Below, piece by piece: positions 9,590 through 18,293 of a DNA stretch of 64,000 bases. Source of the DNA: Streptomyces paludis (lineage in GTDB: Bacteria > Actinomycetota > Actinomycetes > Streptomycetales > Streptomycetaceae); the NCBI RefSeq assembly GCF_003344965.1, contig NZ_CP031194.1:6820001-6884000 (forward strand). The letters run 5' to 3'. Below the pieces are notes generated by a model. It was not told where the DNA came from. It searched no databases and saw nothing but the letters and a program-made list of their open reading frames with translations. The position numbers were made by a program, and so were the translations under genes. How positions within the stretch are numbered: position 1 is the first letter of the stretch; every line of letters starts with the position of its first letter.

Positions 9590-10459
9590 TCAGCGGTCCA
9601 GCTCCGCCCGGAACCCGGTCAGCAGCTCCTTCGTCCGCGTCGCGGGCTCCGCGTGCGTCACCATCCGGTCCATCGCCTGCATGTGCGCCAGGACCTCGCT
9701 CTCCTCGTCGAGATAGAGCGCGCCCGTCAGATACTCGATGTACACCATGTCGCGCACCTCCGGGATTCCGAACCGGAAGAGCACGAACGGGCTGTACGTG
9801 CCGGGGTGCGGCCCCGTGGCGAACGTGGCGATCTGGAGCGTCACCCGCGGCATCTCGATCGCCTCCAGCAGCCGGTCCAGCTGCGCCCGCATCACCGCCG
9901 TCGACCCCACCGCCCTGCGCAGCACCGTCTCGTCCAGCACCGCCCAGAACGCCGGCGCGTCCGGCCGCTCCAGCAGCGACTGCCGCTCCAGCCGCAGGGC
10001 CACATGGCGCTCCACCCGGTCGCGGTCGACCGTACGGCCGATGGAACCGGAGGTCAGCACATGGCGCGCGTACTCCTCGGTCTGGAGCAGCCCGGGCACG
10101 AAGTGCGGCTCGTACGCGCGAATCGTCCTGGCCGCCTCCTCCAGGCTGACATAGCCGCTGAACCAGTCCGGCAGGACATCGTGGAACCGCTGCCACCAGC
10201 CCGGCTTGTTCGCCTCGTCCGCCAGCCGCAGGAAGACCTCGGTCTCCTCGGGGTCCAGCCCGTAGGCGGGCAGCAGCAGCTGTACGTACGGGATCTTGAG
10301 CGCGACCTCGGCCATCTCCATCCGGCGGACGGTCGCCGCGGTGACCCGCAGCAGCTTGCCCGCCTGTTCCCGGCTGAGCCCCGACTTCTCGCGCAGTGAC
10401 TTCAACTGCCGTCCCAGGACGAGCTGTCCGATCGTCGGGGCGGACCGGGGCTCGCTCAC
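9590..10459 (-). CDS. XRE-family HTH regulator with DUF5753 domain
   Basis: 289 residues from GTG 10459 (GGTGGGGT just upstream). The N-terminal XRE HTH (about 10-70) reads QLKSLREKSGLSREQAGKLLRVTAATVRRMEMAE. The rest is DUF5753, recognised by the WWQRFHDVLPDWFSGYVSLEEAARTI segment and by FVPGLLQTEEYA, which is near-universal in this family. These abundant streptomycete regulators often pair with a DUF397 gene; none is adjacent here. Target unknown. Confidence 0.85.
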   Translation of the reverse strand: MSEPRSAPTIGQLVLGRQLKSLREKSGLSREQAGKLLRVTAATVRRMEMAEVALKIPYVQLLLPAYGLDPEETEVFLRLADEANKPGWWQRFHDVLPDWFSGYVSLEEAARTIRAYEPHFVPGLLQTEEYARHVLTSGSIGRTVDRDRVERHVALRLERQSLLERPDAPAFWAVLDETVLRRAVGSTAVMRAQLDRLLEAIEMPRVTLQIATFATGPHPGTYSPFVLFRFGIPEVRDMVYIEYLTGALYLDEESEVLAHMQAMDRMVTHAEPATRTKELLTGFRAELDR

Positions 10460-10588
10460 ACCCCACCACCGTGTGCCAGCGCCATGCCGGGCAGTCTGCC
10501 ACAGCAACTGGCGCGGGGGCAGAGCCGCTTGACAACTCTTACGGAACTGATCACCGGCCCCCGTCCGCCACGGTCCGCCACCGCCCGC

Positions 10589-11443
10589 TCACTGACCGGC
10601 CAGTCCCGTCCGCGCCAACCCCCGGACGATCTGCCGCTGGAAGAGGGCGAAGACGACCAGCAGCGGCAGCCCCGCGATGACCACCGACGCCATCATCTGC
10701 GCGTACCGCAGACCGTACGAGGACTGGACGTTGACGAGCCCCACGGGCAGGGTCATCCCGTTGGGGTCGGTCGTCACGAGGAACGGCCAGAGGAAGTTGT
10801 TCCAGGTCGAGATGAACGTGAAGATCGCGACGGCGGCGAGCACCGGGCGCGACAGCGGCACCACGATCGTCCAGAAGACCCGCCAGCGCCCCGCGCCGTC
10901 CACGAACGCGGCCTCCTCCAGCTCGCGCGGCACCCCGTCGAAGAACTTCACGAGAATGAACACCATCGCGGGCACCGCGACCTGCGGCAGGATCACTCCC
11001 CAGTAGGTGTCCACCAGCCCGAAGCTCACCATCTCCGCGAAGAGCGGCGCGATCAGCACCTGGGGCGGCACCATGATCCCGGCCAGGACCACCCCGTACA
11101 GCGCCTTCCTGCCCCGGAAGTCGGTGCGCGCGAAGCCGTACGCGGCCATCGCGCAGCACACGACGGTCAGCAGGGTCGTCATCACCGAGATATAGGCGGT
11201 GTTGAACATCCAGCGCCCGATGTCACCGGCCTCCCACACCTGCCGGTACGCCCGCAGCGTCACGGTCGAGCCGATCCAGCGCAGAGGGGTACGGGTCGCC
11301 TCCGCCTCCGGTTTGAGCGAGGTCGCCACCGCCCACGCGAGCGGCGCCACCCACACCGCGGCGAGCACCACCGCCCCCGCGAGCAGGGCGAGCCGGCCGG
11401 GGGTCCAGCGGGCCCGGCGTCCCTCGTCGGCGACGGCGCTCAT
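10589..11443 (-). CDS. Carbohydrate ABC transporter permease (MalG type)
   Basis: 284 residues with six predicted membrane helices and the ABC permease EAA loop EEAAFVDGAGRWRVFWTIVVP (about 190-210), which contacts the ATPase. MalG-type inner-membrane subunit of a sugar importer. Its ATG overlaps the stop of the MalF-type gene by 4 nt (ATGA), giving translational coupling. No ATPase gene follows. In Streptomyces such importers share the MsiK ATPase encoded elsewhere (established knowledge), so absence is not a defect. Confidence 0.9.
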   Translation of the reverse strand: MSAVADEGRRARWTPGRLALLAGAVVLAAVWVAPLAWAVATSLKPEAEATRTPLRWIGSTVTLRAYRQVWEAGDIGRWMFNTAYISVMTTLLTVVCCAMAAYGFARTDFRGRKALYGVVLAGIMVPPQVLIAPLFAEMVSFGLVDTYWGVILPQVAVPAMVFILVKFFDGVPRELEEAAFVDGAGRWRVFWTIVVPLSRPVLAAVAIFTFISTWNNFLWPFLVTTDPNGMTLPVGLVNVQSSYGLRYAQMMASVVIAGLPLLVVFALFQRQIVRGLARTGLAGQ

Positions 11444-12378
11444 CCGGACTCCTCACCACGGCGACGGGACAGCCGCAGCTGCACCAGGGAGACGATCACG
11501 ATCAGGGCGAAGAAGAGATACGAGACGGCGGAGGCGTAGCCGATGCGGTATCCGGTGAAACCCGCCTGGTAGACGTACTGGAGGATCGGCCGGGTGGAGT
11601 CGTCGGGACCGCCGCCCGTCATGATGTACACCTGATCGAAGATCTTGAGCGACGCCAGGACCTGGAGCACGACCACCACCCCGGTCGTCCGGCGCAGCAG
11701 CGGCAGGGTGATGTGCCACAGCCGCCGCGGACCGCTCGCGCCGTCCAGCTCCGCCGCCTCGTACACGTACCGCGGGATGGACTGGAGCGCCGCGAGATAC
11801 AGCAGGAAGTTGAAGCCGACCGTCCACCACACGGTGGCGAGGACGATCGACACCATCGCGTACCGCTCGTCGGTGAGCCAGCCGATGCCGGGACGCAGGC
11901 CGACGGAGGCGAGCACCTGGTCCGCGAAGCCGAAGTCCGACGGGTAGATCACCCAGAGGAAGAGCAGCCCCACCACCCCGGAGGGCAGCAGGAACGGCGC
12001 GAACCAGGCGAGGCGCCAGAGCCACTCGACAACGCGGAGATGGTGCGAGAGCAGGGCGAGCACCAGCCCGCACACCACCAGCGGGACCGTGGACAGCACG
12101 GTGAACCAGACGGTGTTGCCCATCGAGGACCACACATCGGGGTCCCGCACGGCCTCGGCGTAGTTGTCCAGACCGACGAACTCGCCGCCGGATCCGGTGA
12201 TGTTGTCGCTGCGCAGGCTCATCCTGACGCCGGAGACCAGCGGCCACAGCAGGAAGAGGGAGTAGGTGATCAGGAAGGGGGCGACGAACAGGAGCCCGTG
12301 CTCGGTCCACTTGCGGCGGATTCCGACGGGCTTGGTGGTGCCGGTGGTTTCAGCGGTCCGGGCGGAAGGCGAGGTCAC
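11440..12378 (-). CDS. Carbohydrate ABC transporter permease (MalF type)
   Basis: 312 residues from GTG 12378, whose GTGA overlaps the stop of the solute-binding gene. A cytoplasmic tail of about 28 residues precedes six membrane helices, with an APFLITYSLFLLWPLVSGVRMSL first helix. The EAA loop is YEAAELDGASGPRRLWHITLPLLRR (about 215-240). Forms the heterodimeric channel with the MalG-type subunit. MIMTGGGPDDST-like sequence near the C-terminal third (YIMTGGGPDDSTRP) is characteristic of sugar permeases of this family. Confidence 0.9.
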   Translation of the reverse strand: MTSPSARTAETTGTTKPVGIRRKWTEHGLLFVAPFLITYSLFLLWPLVSGVRMSLRSDNITGSGGEFVGLDNYAEAVRDPDVWSSMGNTVWFTVLSTVPLVVCGLVLALLSHHLRVVEWLWRLAWFAPFLLPSGVVGLLFLWVIYPSDFGFADQVLASVGLRPGIGWLTDERYAMVSIVLATVWWTVGFNFLLYLAALQSIPRYVYEAAELDGASGPRRLWHITLPLLRRTTGVVVVLQVLASLKIFDQVYIMTGGGPDDSTRPILQYVYQAGFTGYRIGYASAVSYLFFALIVIVSLVQLRLSRRRGEESG

Positions 12379-13802
12379 GCGGAGCCTCCCGTACCGCCGA
12401 GCGGGTCCGGTGTGTCCAGCAGCTGCCGCAGCCGCGCCTTGGCCTCGCGCAGCGCGTCCCGGGGCGTACGGGAGCCGGTCAGCACCCCGGAGAACACGGC
12501 CCCCAGCTCGATCCACAGGAGGGAGGCCGAGCCCGCGAACCAGGCCGGCCGGTCGAGGACGACGTCGTTGATGACGGAGCGGTACGCGGACTGCGGGGTG
12601 AGCCGCAGATAGTCCGGGTCGGCGAGGGTGGGCAGATACGCGGGTACGTGACCGCCCTCCGCCCAGTCCGCCGAGTGCTTCAGCATCCAGGCGGTGAACG
12701 CGTGCGCCGCCTCGTTCGACGCGCCCGAGCGGCCCTGCTGGTGGGGCAGGACGAAGGAGTGGCAGTCGGCCTGGACGGTGGCGCGCCCGAAGAGCGCGGG
12801 CACCCGGGTCATGGAGAACGGCAGCCCGGAGGTCTTGAACGTGGTCACCTCCCACTCGCCGTTGAGGTGGAAGGCGGTCCTGCCGTCGTTGAACACCCCG
12901 ATGGAGCCCGGGTAGTCGGTACGGCGCACCATCAGGCCCTCCTCGGCGAGCCGCGCCATGAAGTCGAGAACCTTGAGGGCCTTGGTGTCGTCGAGGGCGA
13001 GGCGCTTCCCGTCCTCGGAGAGAACCTCGCCGCCCGTCTGCGAGTAGAAGGTGGCGAAGAGCCGCCAGGGCGTGGCGGCGTCCGGGCCGATGGTCTCGGT
13101 GGTGAGCGCCGGTACGCCGGTGTGCCGGCGGGCCGTCCGCAGCGCGGCGAGGAACTCGGCCGTGCCGCGCAGGGGTCCGAGCTGTCCGTCGGCGCCGAGC
13201 AGGCCGGCCTTCGCGCAGATGTCGAGGTTGTAGTAGAGCACCATCGGATGGGTGTCGAGGGGGATCGCGTACTGCTCGCCGTCGACCTGACCGCGCCGCC
13301 AGATGTCCGGCGGGAACCGGTCGGGGGTGATGCCGTGCCCGGCCAGCAGGTCCAGGTCGAACGGGTCGAGCAGCCGGCCGGGCGCGAAGCCCGCGAGCCG
13401 GGTCAGATGGAGTACGGCGACCTCGGGCGCCCGTCCGCCGGCCCCCGCCATGCCGAGTTTCGTGTAGTACGGACTGCCCCACGCCAGCTGGGTCGCCTCC
13501 AGCCCGATGTCCGGGTGCGCGGTGGCGAAGGCGTCGACCATGCCCGTCATCGTCACACCGTCGCCGCCGCCGAAGAGATGCCAGTAGCGCAGCCGGGTCT
13601 TCCCGGCGGTGGCGCCCGAGGGCGCGGCGCAGCCCGCGGTGGTGGCGGTGGCGGTGGTGAGGGCGCCGGTGGCGAGCACCGCGCCCATTCCGGTGAGCGC
13701 GTGCCGGCGGCTCGGGGCGGATCGCCCTGCTGGATCCGGCTGCCCTGCTGGCTCAGGCCGTTCTGGCTGTTCCGGCCGTTCTGATCGTCCGGGTCGTCCC
13801 AT
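12375..13802 (-). CDS. Extracellular sugar-binding lipoprotein (ABC transporter)
   Basis: 475 residues, COG1653/UgpB-type periplasmic-fold binding protein. The leader is unusual: a Pro/Glu/Arg-rich stretch (1-30), then SRRHAL (31-36), which resembles a twin-arginine motif, a hydrophobic Ala/Thr segment and a lipobox TAGC with Cys58 as the likely lipidated residue. Body signatures include RYWHLFGGGDG, VVLHLTRLAGFAP-like strands and HLNGEWEVTTF. It delivers ligand to the two permeases encoded downstream in the operon. ATG 13802 has GAGGTGAGGT upstream. Substrate unknown; the divergent hexarate cluster makes no direct link. Confidence 0.87.
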   Translation of the reverse strand: MGRPGRSERPEQPERPEPAGQPDPAGRSAPSRRHALTGMGAVLATGALTTATATTAGCAAPSGATAGKTRLRYWHLFGGGDGVTMTGMVDAFATAHPDIGLEATQLAWGSPYYTKLGMAGAGGRAPEVAVLHLTRLAGFAPGRLLDPFDLDLLAGHGITPDRFPPDIWRRGQVDGEQYAIPLDTHPMVLYYNLDICAKAGLLGADGQLGPLRGTAEFLAALRTARRHTGVPALTTETIGPDAATPWRLFATFYSQTGGEVLSEDGKRLALDDTKALKVLDFMARLAEEGLMVRRTDYPGSIGVFNDGRTAFHLNGEWEVTTFKTSGLPFSMTRVPALFGRATVQADCHSFVLPHQQGRSGASNEAAHAFTAWMLKHSADWAEGGHVPAYLPTLADPDYLRLTPQSAYRSVINDVVLDRPAWFAGSASLLWIELGAVFSGVLTGSRTPRDALREAKARLRQLLDTPDPLGGTGGSA

Positions 13803-13940
13803 ACCTCACCTCATTGTTCGGTATTTCGGATGACGCACGTGAGGGCGAACGGGACGCGACCGTAGGGGCGTTGGGGCTCCGCGTCAACGACGCGCACACG
13901 GGAACCCCTGGCTCTCCGCCCGCTTCCGCGCCGCCGAGTC

Positions 13941-13969
13941 TTGACACGTCGCGGCGCGAATCCTACGGT
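13941..13969 (+). promoter_or_regulatory. Sigma-70-type promoter of the ACS permease gene
   Basis: TTGACA (13941-13946), 17-nt spacer, TACGGT (13964-13969). Good fit to streptomycete housekeeping promoters. The shared operator begins 27 nt after the last -10 base. Confidence 0.7.
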
Positions 13970-13995
13970 ACCGAGTGCCGATAAACGGAACTGCA

Positions 13996-14010
13996 TCCCA
14001 ATGAATGGGA
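13996..14010. promoter_or_regulatory. Probable IclR operator, copy 1
   Basis: TCCCAATGAATGGGA: perfect TCCCA/TGGGA arms. It matches the site at 17421-17435 at 14 of 15 positions and sits at the same distance downstream of its promoter. The IclR gene lies between the two sites. Confidence 0.65.
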
Positions 14011-14069
14011 CTTCATGGAGCGCCTGACCGTTCGGCTCCTGTCACTGACGACGGAAGAAGTGGCCGCGT

Positions 14070-15485
14070 ATGACCTCGCACGTCAGTAGCCCGGACCTGT
14101 CCGGGCAACACCTTCTGAGCGCCACCGGGAAAATACTCCGCCGGGTGGTCCCGCTCTTCGCCATCATGATGATGTGCAATCAGCTCAACCGTTCCAATAT
14201 CGGCTATGCCCAGTCGCATCTGGAGGCCGATCTCGGTATCGGGGCCGCCGCCTACGGGCTGGGTGCCGGGCTGTTCTTCGTCGCCTACACGCTCTTCGAA
14301 GTTCCCAGCAATGCGCTGATGGCCCGGTTCGGCGCCAAGATATGGCTCTCCCGTATCTGTGTGAGCTGGGGAGTGGTCTCCGCCTGCATGCTCTTCGCGC
14401 AGGGGGAGTGGAGCTTCTATTTCCTCCGGTTCCTGCTCGGAGTGGCCGAGGCGGGATTCGTGCCGGCCGTTCTCTACTACCTCACCAAATGGCTGCCGAA
14501 CTCGCACCGGGGCCGGGCCAACGCCCGTTACGCGGTGGGCGCGCTGGTCGCCTTCTCCCTCTCCGGGCCCCTCTCCGGTCCCCTGCTCGCGCTGGACGGG
14601 ACATGGGGACTGACCGGCTGGCAGTGGATGTTCCTGACGGAGGGTCTGCTCTCCGTCGTGGTCGGGGTTTTCGCCTTCTTCTGGCTCGACTCGAAGATAG
14701 AGGAGGCCCGTTGGCTGACCGACGAGGAACGGCGGGCGCTGACGGAGGCCATCGCGGCCGACGACGCGGTCGCCTCGGCCCAGCACGGCGGCGCGCCCGG
14801 CGGTCTGTGGTCGGTGGTGCGCGCCCCGAAGGTGCTGCTGCTCTCCTTCATCTACTTCTCGGTCCAGATGTCCATCTACGCGAACACCTTCTGGCTGCCC
14901 TCCATCGTCCGCGGTATCAAGGGCACCAATGACATGACGGTCGGGCTGCTCTCCTCCCTGCCGTGGATCTGCGCCATTGTCGCGATGTTCACGCTCGCCC
15001 GGATCGGGGACCGCACCGGCCGCCGCAAACCGCTGCTCATCGGCGCGCTGCTGATGGCCGCGGTCGGCTCGTATCTCGCGGCGATCTCCTCGCCCGTGGT
15101 CGCTCTCGTGATGCTCTGTGTTGCCGCCATGGGATTCAAGAGCATCAGCCCGATCTTCTGGCCCATTGTGCAGGGGACGATCCATCCGATGGTCATCGGA
15201 ATGGCCATCGCGCTCATCAACTCCCTGGCGAATCTGGGCGGATTCGTGGCGCCGTACGGATTCGGCCTGGTGCAGGAGCACACCGGCAGTACGGCCTGGG
15301 GGCTGATAGCGCTGGCCGCTTTCTCGCTCATCGCCGCGTGCGCGGTGTGTTTCCTCTCCGACGCCCCGGCGGCGACACGGAAAGACGTGCGTACGGATAC
15401 GGACAAGGGGACGGGGGCGGGTGCCTCGGGACCCCCGCCCTCCGTGCAGGGCGCTCCCTCAGCACATGGCACTCCGTCCCACTGA
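14070..15485 (+). CDS. MFS transporter, anion:cation symporter (hexarate/tartrate/phthalate permease type)
   Basis: 471 residues, 12 membrane helices. ACS-family marks include CNQLNRSNIGYAQSHLEADLGI in the first helix/loop region, FEVPSNALMARFGAKIW and RFLLGVAEAGFVPAVLYYLTKWLP. The C-terminal ~40 residues are a polar, Gly/Ser/Thr/Pro-rich cytoplasmic tail. Members import organic anions such as tartrate, galactarate, rhamnonate or phthalate with protons. With a talarate/galactarate dehydratase 3.4 kb downstream under the same operator, uptake of an aldaric or aldonic acid is likely. First gene of the cluster. Confidence 0.85.
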   Translation: MTSHVSSPDLSGQHLLSATGKILRRVVPLFAIMMMCNQLNRSNIGYAQSHLEADLGIGAAAYGLGAGLFFVAYTLFEVPSNALMARFGAKIWLSRICVSWGVVSACMLFAQGEWSFYFLRFLLGVAEAGFVPAVLYYLTKWLPNSHRGRANARYAVGALVAFSLSGPLSGPLLALDGTWGLTGWQWMFLTEGLLSVVVGVFAFFWLDSKIEEARWLTDEERRALTEAIAADDAVASAQHGGAPGGLWSVVRAPKVLLLSFIYFSVQMSIYANTFWLPSIVRGIKGTNDMTVGLLSSLPWICAIVAMFTLARIGDRTGRRKPLLIGALLMAAVGSYLAAISSPVVALVMLCVAAMGFKSISPIFWPIVQGTIHPMVIGMAIALINSLANLGGFVAPYGFGLVQEHTGSTAWGLIALAAFSLIAACAVCFLSDAPAATRKDVRTDTDKGTGAGASGPPPSVQGAPSAHGTPSH

Positions 15486-15543
15486 ATAGGATGCCCCCGC
15501 CGTACGGTGGCGGGGGCGCCGTCCCTCCCCGGGAGAACCCCTC

Positions 15544-16494
15544 ATGCATCTGGCCACCCTTGTCCACCAGAGCCGTCGCAGGCTCGCCGGCCGGCACGGC
15601 CCCGGCCCCGAGTCCGGCCCCGGACACGCCTGGTATCTCGCGCCGCCCGGTGTCACGCTGGAGGACGTCATCGCGGGCGTCGCCCCACCGCCGGATCCGG
15701 ACGGCGAGCCGGTCACCGACGCCGCCCCCGTCCTGCCGTACCGGCCGGGCACCCTCCACGGAATCGGCCTCAACTACCGTGACACCATCGCGGAGATGGG
15801 CTGGGAGACACCGGCCGAGCCCTATCTCTTCCCGAAGCTCGCCTCCAGTGTCATCGGCCCCGGCGAAGCCGTCGTCTTCGACCCGGAGCTGACCCGGCGG
15901 GTCGACTGGGAGACGGAACTGGCCGTTGTCATCGGCGCCGAGGCCCGACACGTACCGCGGGCACGGGCGATGGACCATGTCTTCGGCTACACCGTCGCCA
16001 ACGACATCTCCGCCCGGGACCTCCAGGACCGTGACGGGCAGTGGCTGCGGGGCAAGGGGCTCGACACCTTCTGCCCGCTCGGCCCCGTCGTCGTCACGGC
16101 CGACGCGGTCCCGGACCCGCACCGGCTGCGGGTACGGACCCGGGTCAACGGCGAGACCGTCCAGGACGGCACGACCGCCGACATGGTCTTCCGTGTCCCC
16201 GAACTCATCGCCCACCTCAGCCGGTTCTTCACACTGCGCCCCGGCGATGTGGTGCTGACCGGGACCCCGGCCGGCTGCGGGGACTTCATGCGGCCCCCGC
16301 GCGCCCTGCGCGACGGCGATGTGCTGGAGTCGGAGGTCGAGGGGATCGGACGGCTCGTCAATCCCGTACGGGAGACGGCGGCCGGGCCCGAACCCGAACC
16401 CCGCCCCGGTGACCGCGCGGCCGCCGCCCGATCCGGATCCGGCCCGGCAGCGGCGCGGCGCCCGGCGGTCCCTCAGGAGGCGGGCGGCAGATAG
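15544..16494 (+). CDS. Fumarylacetoacetate hydrolase (FAH) family protein
   Basis: 316 residues. The FAH fold is supported by HGIGLNYRDTIAEMG (72-86), metal ligands Glu123, Glu125 and Asp154 in VDWETELAVVIG and NDISARDLQ, and the GDVVLTGTPAGCG loop. The family covers hydrolases, 2-keto-4-pentenoate-type hydratases, isomerases and oxaloacetate/acylpyruvate decarboxylases, all using a divalent metal on 1,3-dicarbonyl or 2-keto acids. The last ~45 residues are low-complexity Pro/Ala/Arg and dispensable looking. GGGAGA lies 8 nt before the ATG. It may act on a 2-keto product of the dehydratase pathway. Its end overlaps the convergent IclR gene by 22 nt. Confidence 0.82.
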   Translation: MHLATLVHQSRRRLAGRHGPGPESGPGHAWYLAPPGVTLEDVIAGVAPPPDPDGEPVTDAAPVLPYRPGTLHGIGLNYRDTIAEMGWETPAEPYLFPKLASSVIGPGEAVVFDPELTRRVDWETELAVVIGAEARHVPRARAMDHVFGYTVANDISARDLQDRDGQWLRGKGLDTFCPLGPVVVTADAVPDPHRLRVRTRVNGETVQDGTTADMVFRVPELIAHLSRFFTLRPGDVVLTGTPAGCGDFMRPPRALRDGDVLESEVEGIGRLVNPVRETAAGPEPEPRPGDRAAAARSGSGPAAARRPAVPQEAGGR

Positions 16495-17276
16495 CCCAGG
16501 TCCGCCGACAGCTCCCGGCACACCTGTGCCACGACCGGACCGTACGTCGCGACGAGCGGCTCCATCCGCTCGGCCACGCCCGCCACACTGATGCAGGCGA
16601 CCGGCAGACCGGTGTGGTCGTACACGGCGGCTCCACAGCAGCAGCTGGACTCGTCGAACTCCCGCAGATCCGACGACCAGCCGCGCTCGCGGGTCCGCTC
16701 GATCTCAGTGTGCAGCTCGGAGACGGTGGCCGCGGTCACCGGCGAGAGCGGCGAGCGGACCAGCTCCATCAGCGTCTCCTCCAGCTTCGGCTGGGGGAGA
16801 GCCGCCAGATAGGCGCGGCCCAGGGAGGTGGAGTGCAGCGGCCGGGAGGCCCCCAGCTCCGCCGTCACGGCGGCGGGCCGGGTGCCGCGCTCGCGGTGCA
16901 CGAACACCATCGTGAGGCCGTTGGGCACACCGAGACTGACGGTCTCCTGGGTGAGATCGGCGAGCTTGCGCAGGGCGGGCGCCGCCGCGTCCCGCAGATT
17001 CGTCGAGGCCACCGCCGCCGAGGCCAGCCGCACCGCCGCCGCGCCCAGCCGCCACTGGCCGGCGGCCGGGTCGTGGGCCAGCCAGCCCTGCTCGTGCAAC
17101 CGGTCGACCAGCCGGTACGCGGTGGAGCGGGTCAGCCCCAGCGCCCGCGCGATCTCCGGTGTCGAGGCGCCGCGCGCCCCGGCCACATGGGTCAGGATCG
17201 CGAGCCCCCGGTCCAGCGCCCCGGCCGCCCGCTCGCCCGTACCGCCCGTGCCGTCCGCCCGCTCCGCCTCGCTCAT
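16473..17276 (-). CDS. IclR-family transcriptional regulator
   Basis: 267 residues. Residues about 15-85 form the winged HTH (ILTHVAGARGASTPEIARALGLTRSTAYRLVDRLHEQGWLAHD pattern). The remainder is the IclR effector domain, with TSLGRAYLAALP near 150 and RERGWSSDLREFDESSCCCGAAVYD near 205-230, including the Glu/Ser/Cys-rich ligand pocket. It sits between two promoters that carry the same TCCCA-N5-TGGGA palindrome, so it is the obvious candidate to control both the permease-FAH unit and the RraA-SnoaL-dehydratase unit. Effector probably a sugar diacid; inferred. Confidence 0.9.
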   Translation of the reverse strand: MSEAERADGTGGTGERAAGALDRGLAILTHVAGARGASTPEIARALGLTRSTAYRLVDRLHEQGWLAHDPAAGQWRLGAAAVRLASAAVASTNLRDAAAPALRKLADLTQETVSLGVPNGLTMVFVHRERGTRPAAVTAELGASRPLHSTSLGRAYLAALPQPKLEETLMELVRSPLSPVTAATVSELHTEIERTRERGWSSDLREFDESSCCCGAAVYDHTGLPVACISVAGVAERMEPLVATYGPVVAQVCRELSADLGYLPPAS

Positions 17277-17364
17277 GGTCCCTCTCGGTCTCTCCCGCGC
17301 TCCGCGGCCGTACCCGGCCCGGCGGATGAGACTACCGACCCATCAGTGGCGCTGTCACCGGGAC

Positions 17365-17394
17365 TTGTGCGGCTCTGGGACCGCTTGCTACGTT
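17365..17394 (+). promoter_or_regulatory. Promoter of the RraA-SnoaL-dehydratase operon
   Basis: TTGTGC (17365-17370), 18-nt spacer, TACGTT (17389-17394). The operator starts 27 nt after the last -10 base, exactly as at the ACS permease promoter. Confidence 0.6.
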
Positions 17395-17420
17395 CAATGT
17401 ACCCAACCAACAAGACTAAG

Positions 17421-17435
17421 TCCCAATTAATGGGA
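17421..17435. promoter_or_regulatory. Probable IclR operator, copy 2
   Basis: TCCCAATTAATGGGA, 5-bp perfect arms with an AT-rich core. Near-identical to 13996-14010. Located in the leader just after the predicted start of transcription, where a bound repressor would block elongation or initiation. Confidence 0.65.
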
Positions 17436-17470
17436 TTACCTGATGCGTCGGGCAATGCAAAAGGAATGCG

Positions 17471-17575
17471 ATGAGGAGTGCGATGAACGACCCGCCCCGC
17501 ATCAGCGGCCACCCCGACCGAACCCCAGCCCCCTCCCGACGTTCCGAGGTGAGCCCGAATGTCCCCCGCTCATGA
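17471..17575 (+). CDS. Possible 34-residue leader peptide
   Basis: A short frame begins at ATG 17471 (AAGGA upstream) or ATG 17483 (GAGGAG 7 nt upstream, a strong ribosome site) and ends at 17575, overlapping the RraA-like start (17559) out of frame. Translation of it could couple to the downstream gene. The sequence is Pro/Arg/Ser rich and shows no known family, so it may be incidental. Confidence 0.25.
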   Translation: MRSAMNDPPRISGHPDRTPAPSRRSEVSPNVPRS

Positions 17576-18293
17576 GCCCGCGCCCCTCGACCCCCGGGTC
17601 CTGGACAAGCTCCGCCGTACCAGCACGGCCACCCTGGCCACCCGGCTCTTCGCGGTCGGACTGCGCCAGCAGTTCCTCGTCGGGCTCTCCCCGCTCAACC
17701 CGGATCTGGACGGATTCGTCGGTGAGGCGTTCACCATGCGCTTCATCCCGGCGCGCGAGGATCTCGACACCCTGGAGAGCCTCCCCGGCGAGGACAACCT
17801 CCAGTGGCTGGGCGTGGAGAGCCTCGGCCCGGGACACGCGCTGGTGATCGACAGCCGCGGCGACATCTCCGCCGCCTCGGCCGGCGACATGCTCGTCACC
17901 CGTGCCCTGCACCGCGGCGCCGCGGCGTTCATCACCGACGGCGCGTTCCGCGACGGCCATGTCCTGCGGACGCTGCCGCTGCCGACGTACGCGCGCGCCA
18001 TCACCGCGACCACCCGCCTCACCAGCTTCCACGTCGCCGACCTCCAGGTGCCCATCGGCTGTGCGGGGGTCGCCGTGTACCCGGGTGACGTCCTCGTCGG
18101 CGACCGGGACGGTGTGATCGTCGTACCCCGCCATCTCGCGCCCCGGATCGCGGACGAGGCCCTCGAACAGGAGGAGCTGGAGGCGTATCTGCACACCCGG
18201 GTCCACGCGGGCGAGGCGCTGCTGGGCGGGCTGTACCCGCCGAGCGACGAGACCAAGGAGCAGTACCGCCAGTGGAAGAAGGCCCGAGCATGA
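17559..18293 (+). CDS. RraA-like aldolase (HMG/CHA aldolase-type fold)
   Basis: 244 residues, longer than RraA (~160) and close to the 4-hydroxy-4-methyl-2-oxoglutarate aldolase group. The active-site signature GDMLVTRALHRGAAAFITDGAFRD (109-132) contains the conserved Arg131-Asp132 pair. VPIGCAGVAVYPGDVLVGDRDGVIVVP follows as the usual strand motif. Characterised relatives are metal-dependent pyruvate aldolases and oxaloacetate decarboxylases. With a galactarate/talarate dehydratase in the same operon, cleavage of 5-keto-4-deoxyglucarate to pyruvate and tartronate semialdehyde is a reasonable inference; GarL normally does this. The stop overlaps the next ATG by 4 nt. Confidence 0.8.
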   Translation: MSPAHEPAPLDPRVLDKLRRTSTATLATRLFAVGLRQQFLVGLSPLNPDLDGFVGEAFTMRFIPAREDLDTLESLPGEDNLQWLGVESLGPGHALVIDSRGDISAASAGDMLVTRALHRGAAAFITDGAFRDGHVLRTLPLPTYARAITATTRLTSFHVADLQVPIGCAGVAVYPGDVLVGDRDGVIVVPRHLAPRIADEALEQEELEAYLHTRVHAGEALLGGLYPPSDETKEQYRQWKKARA

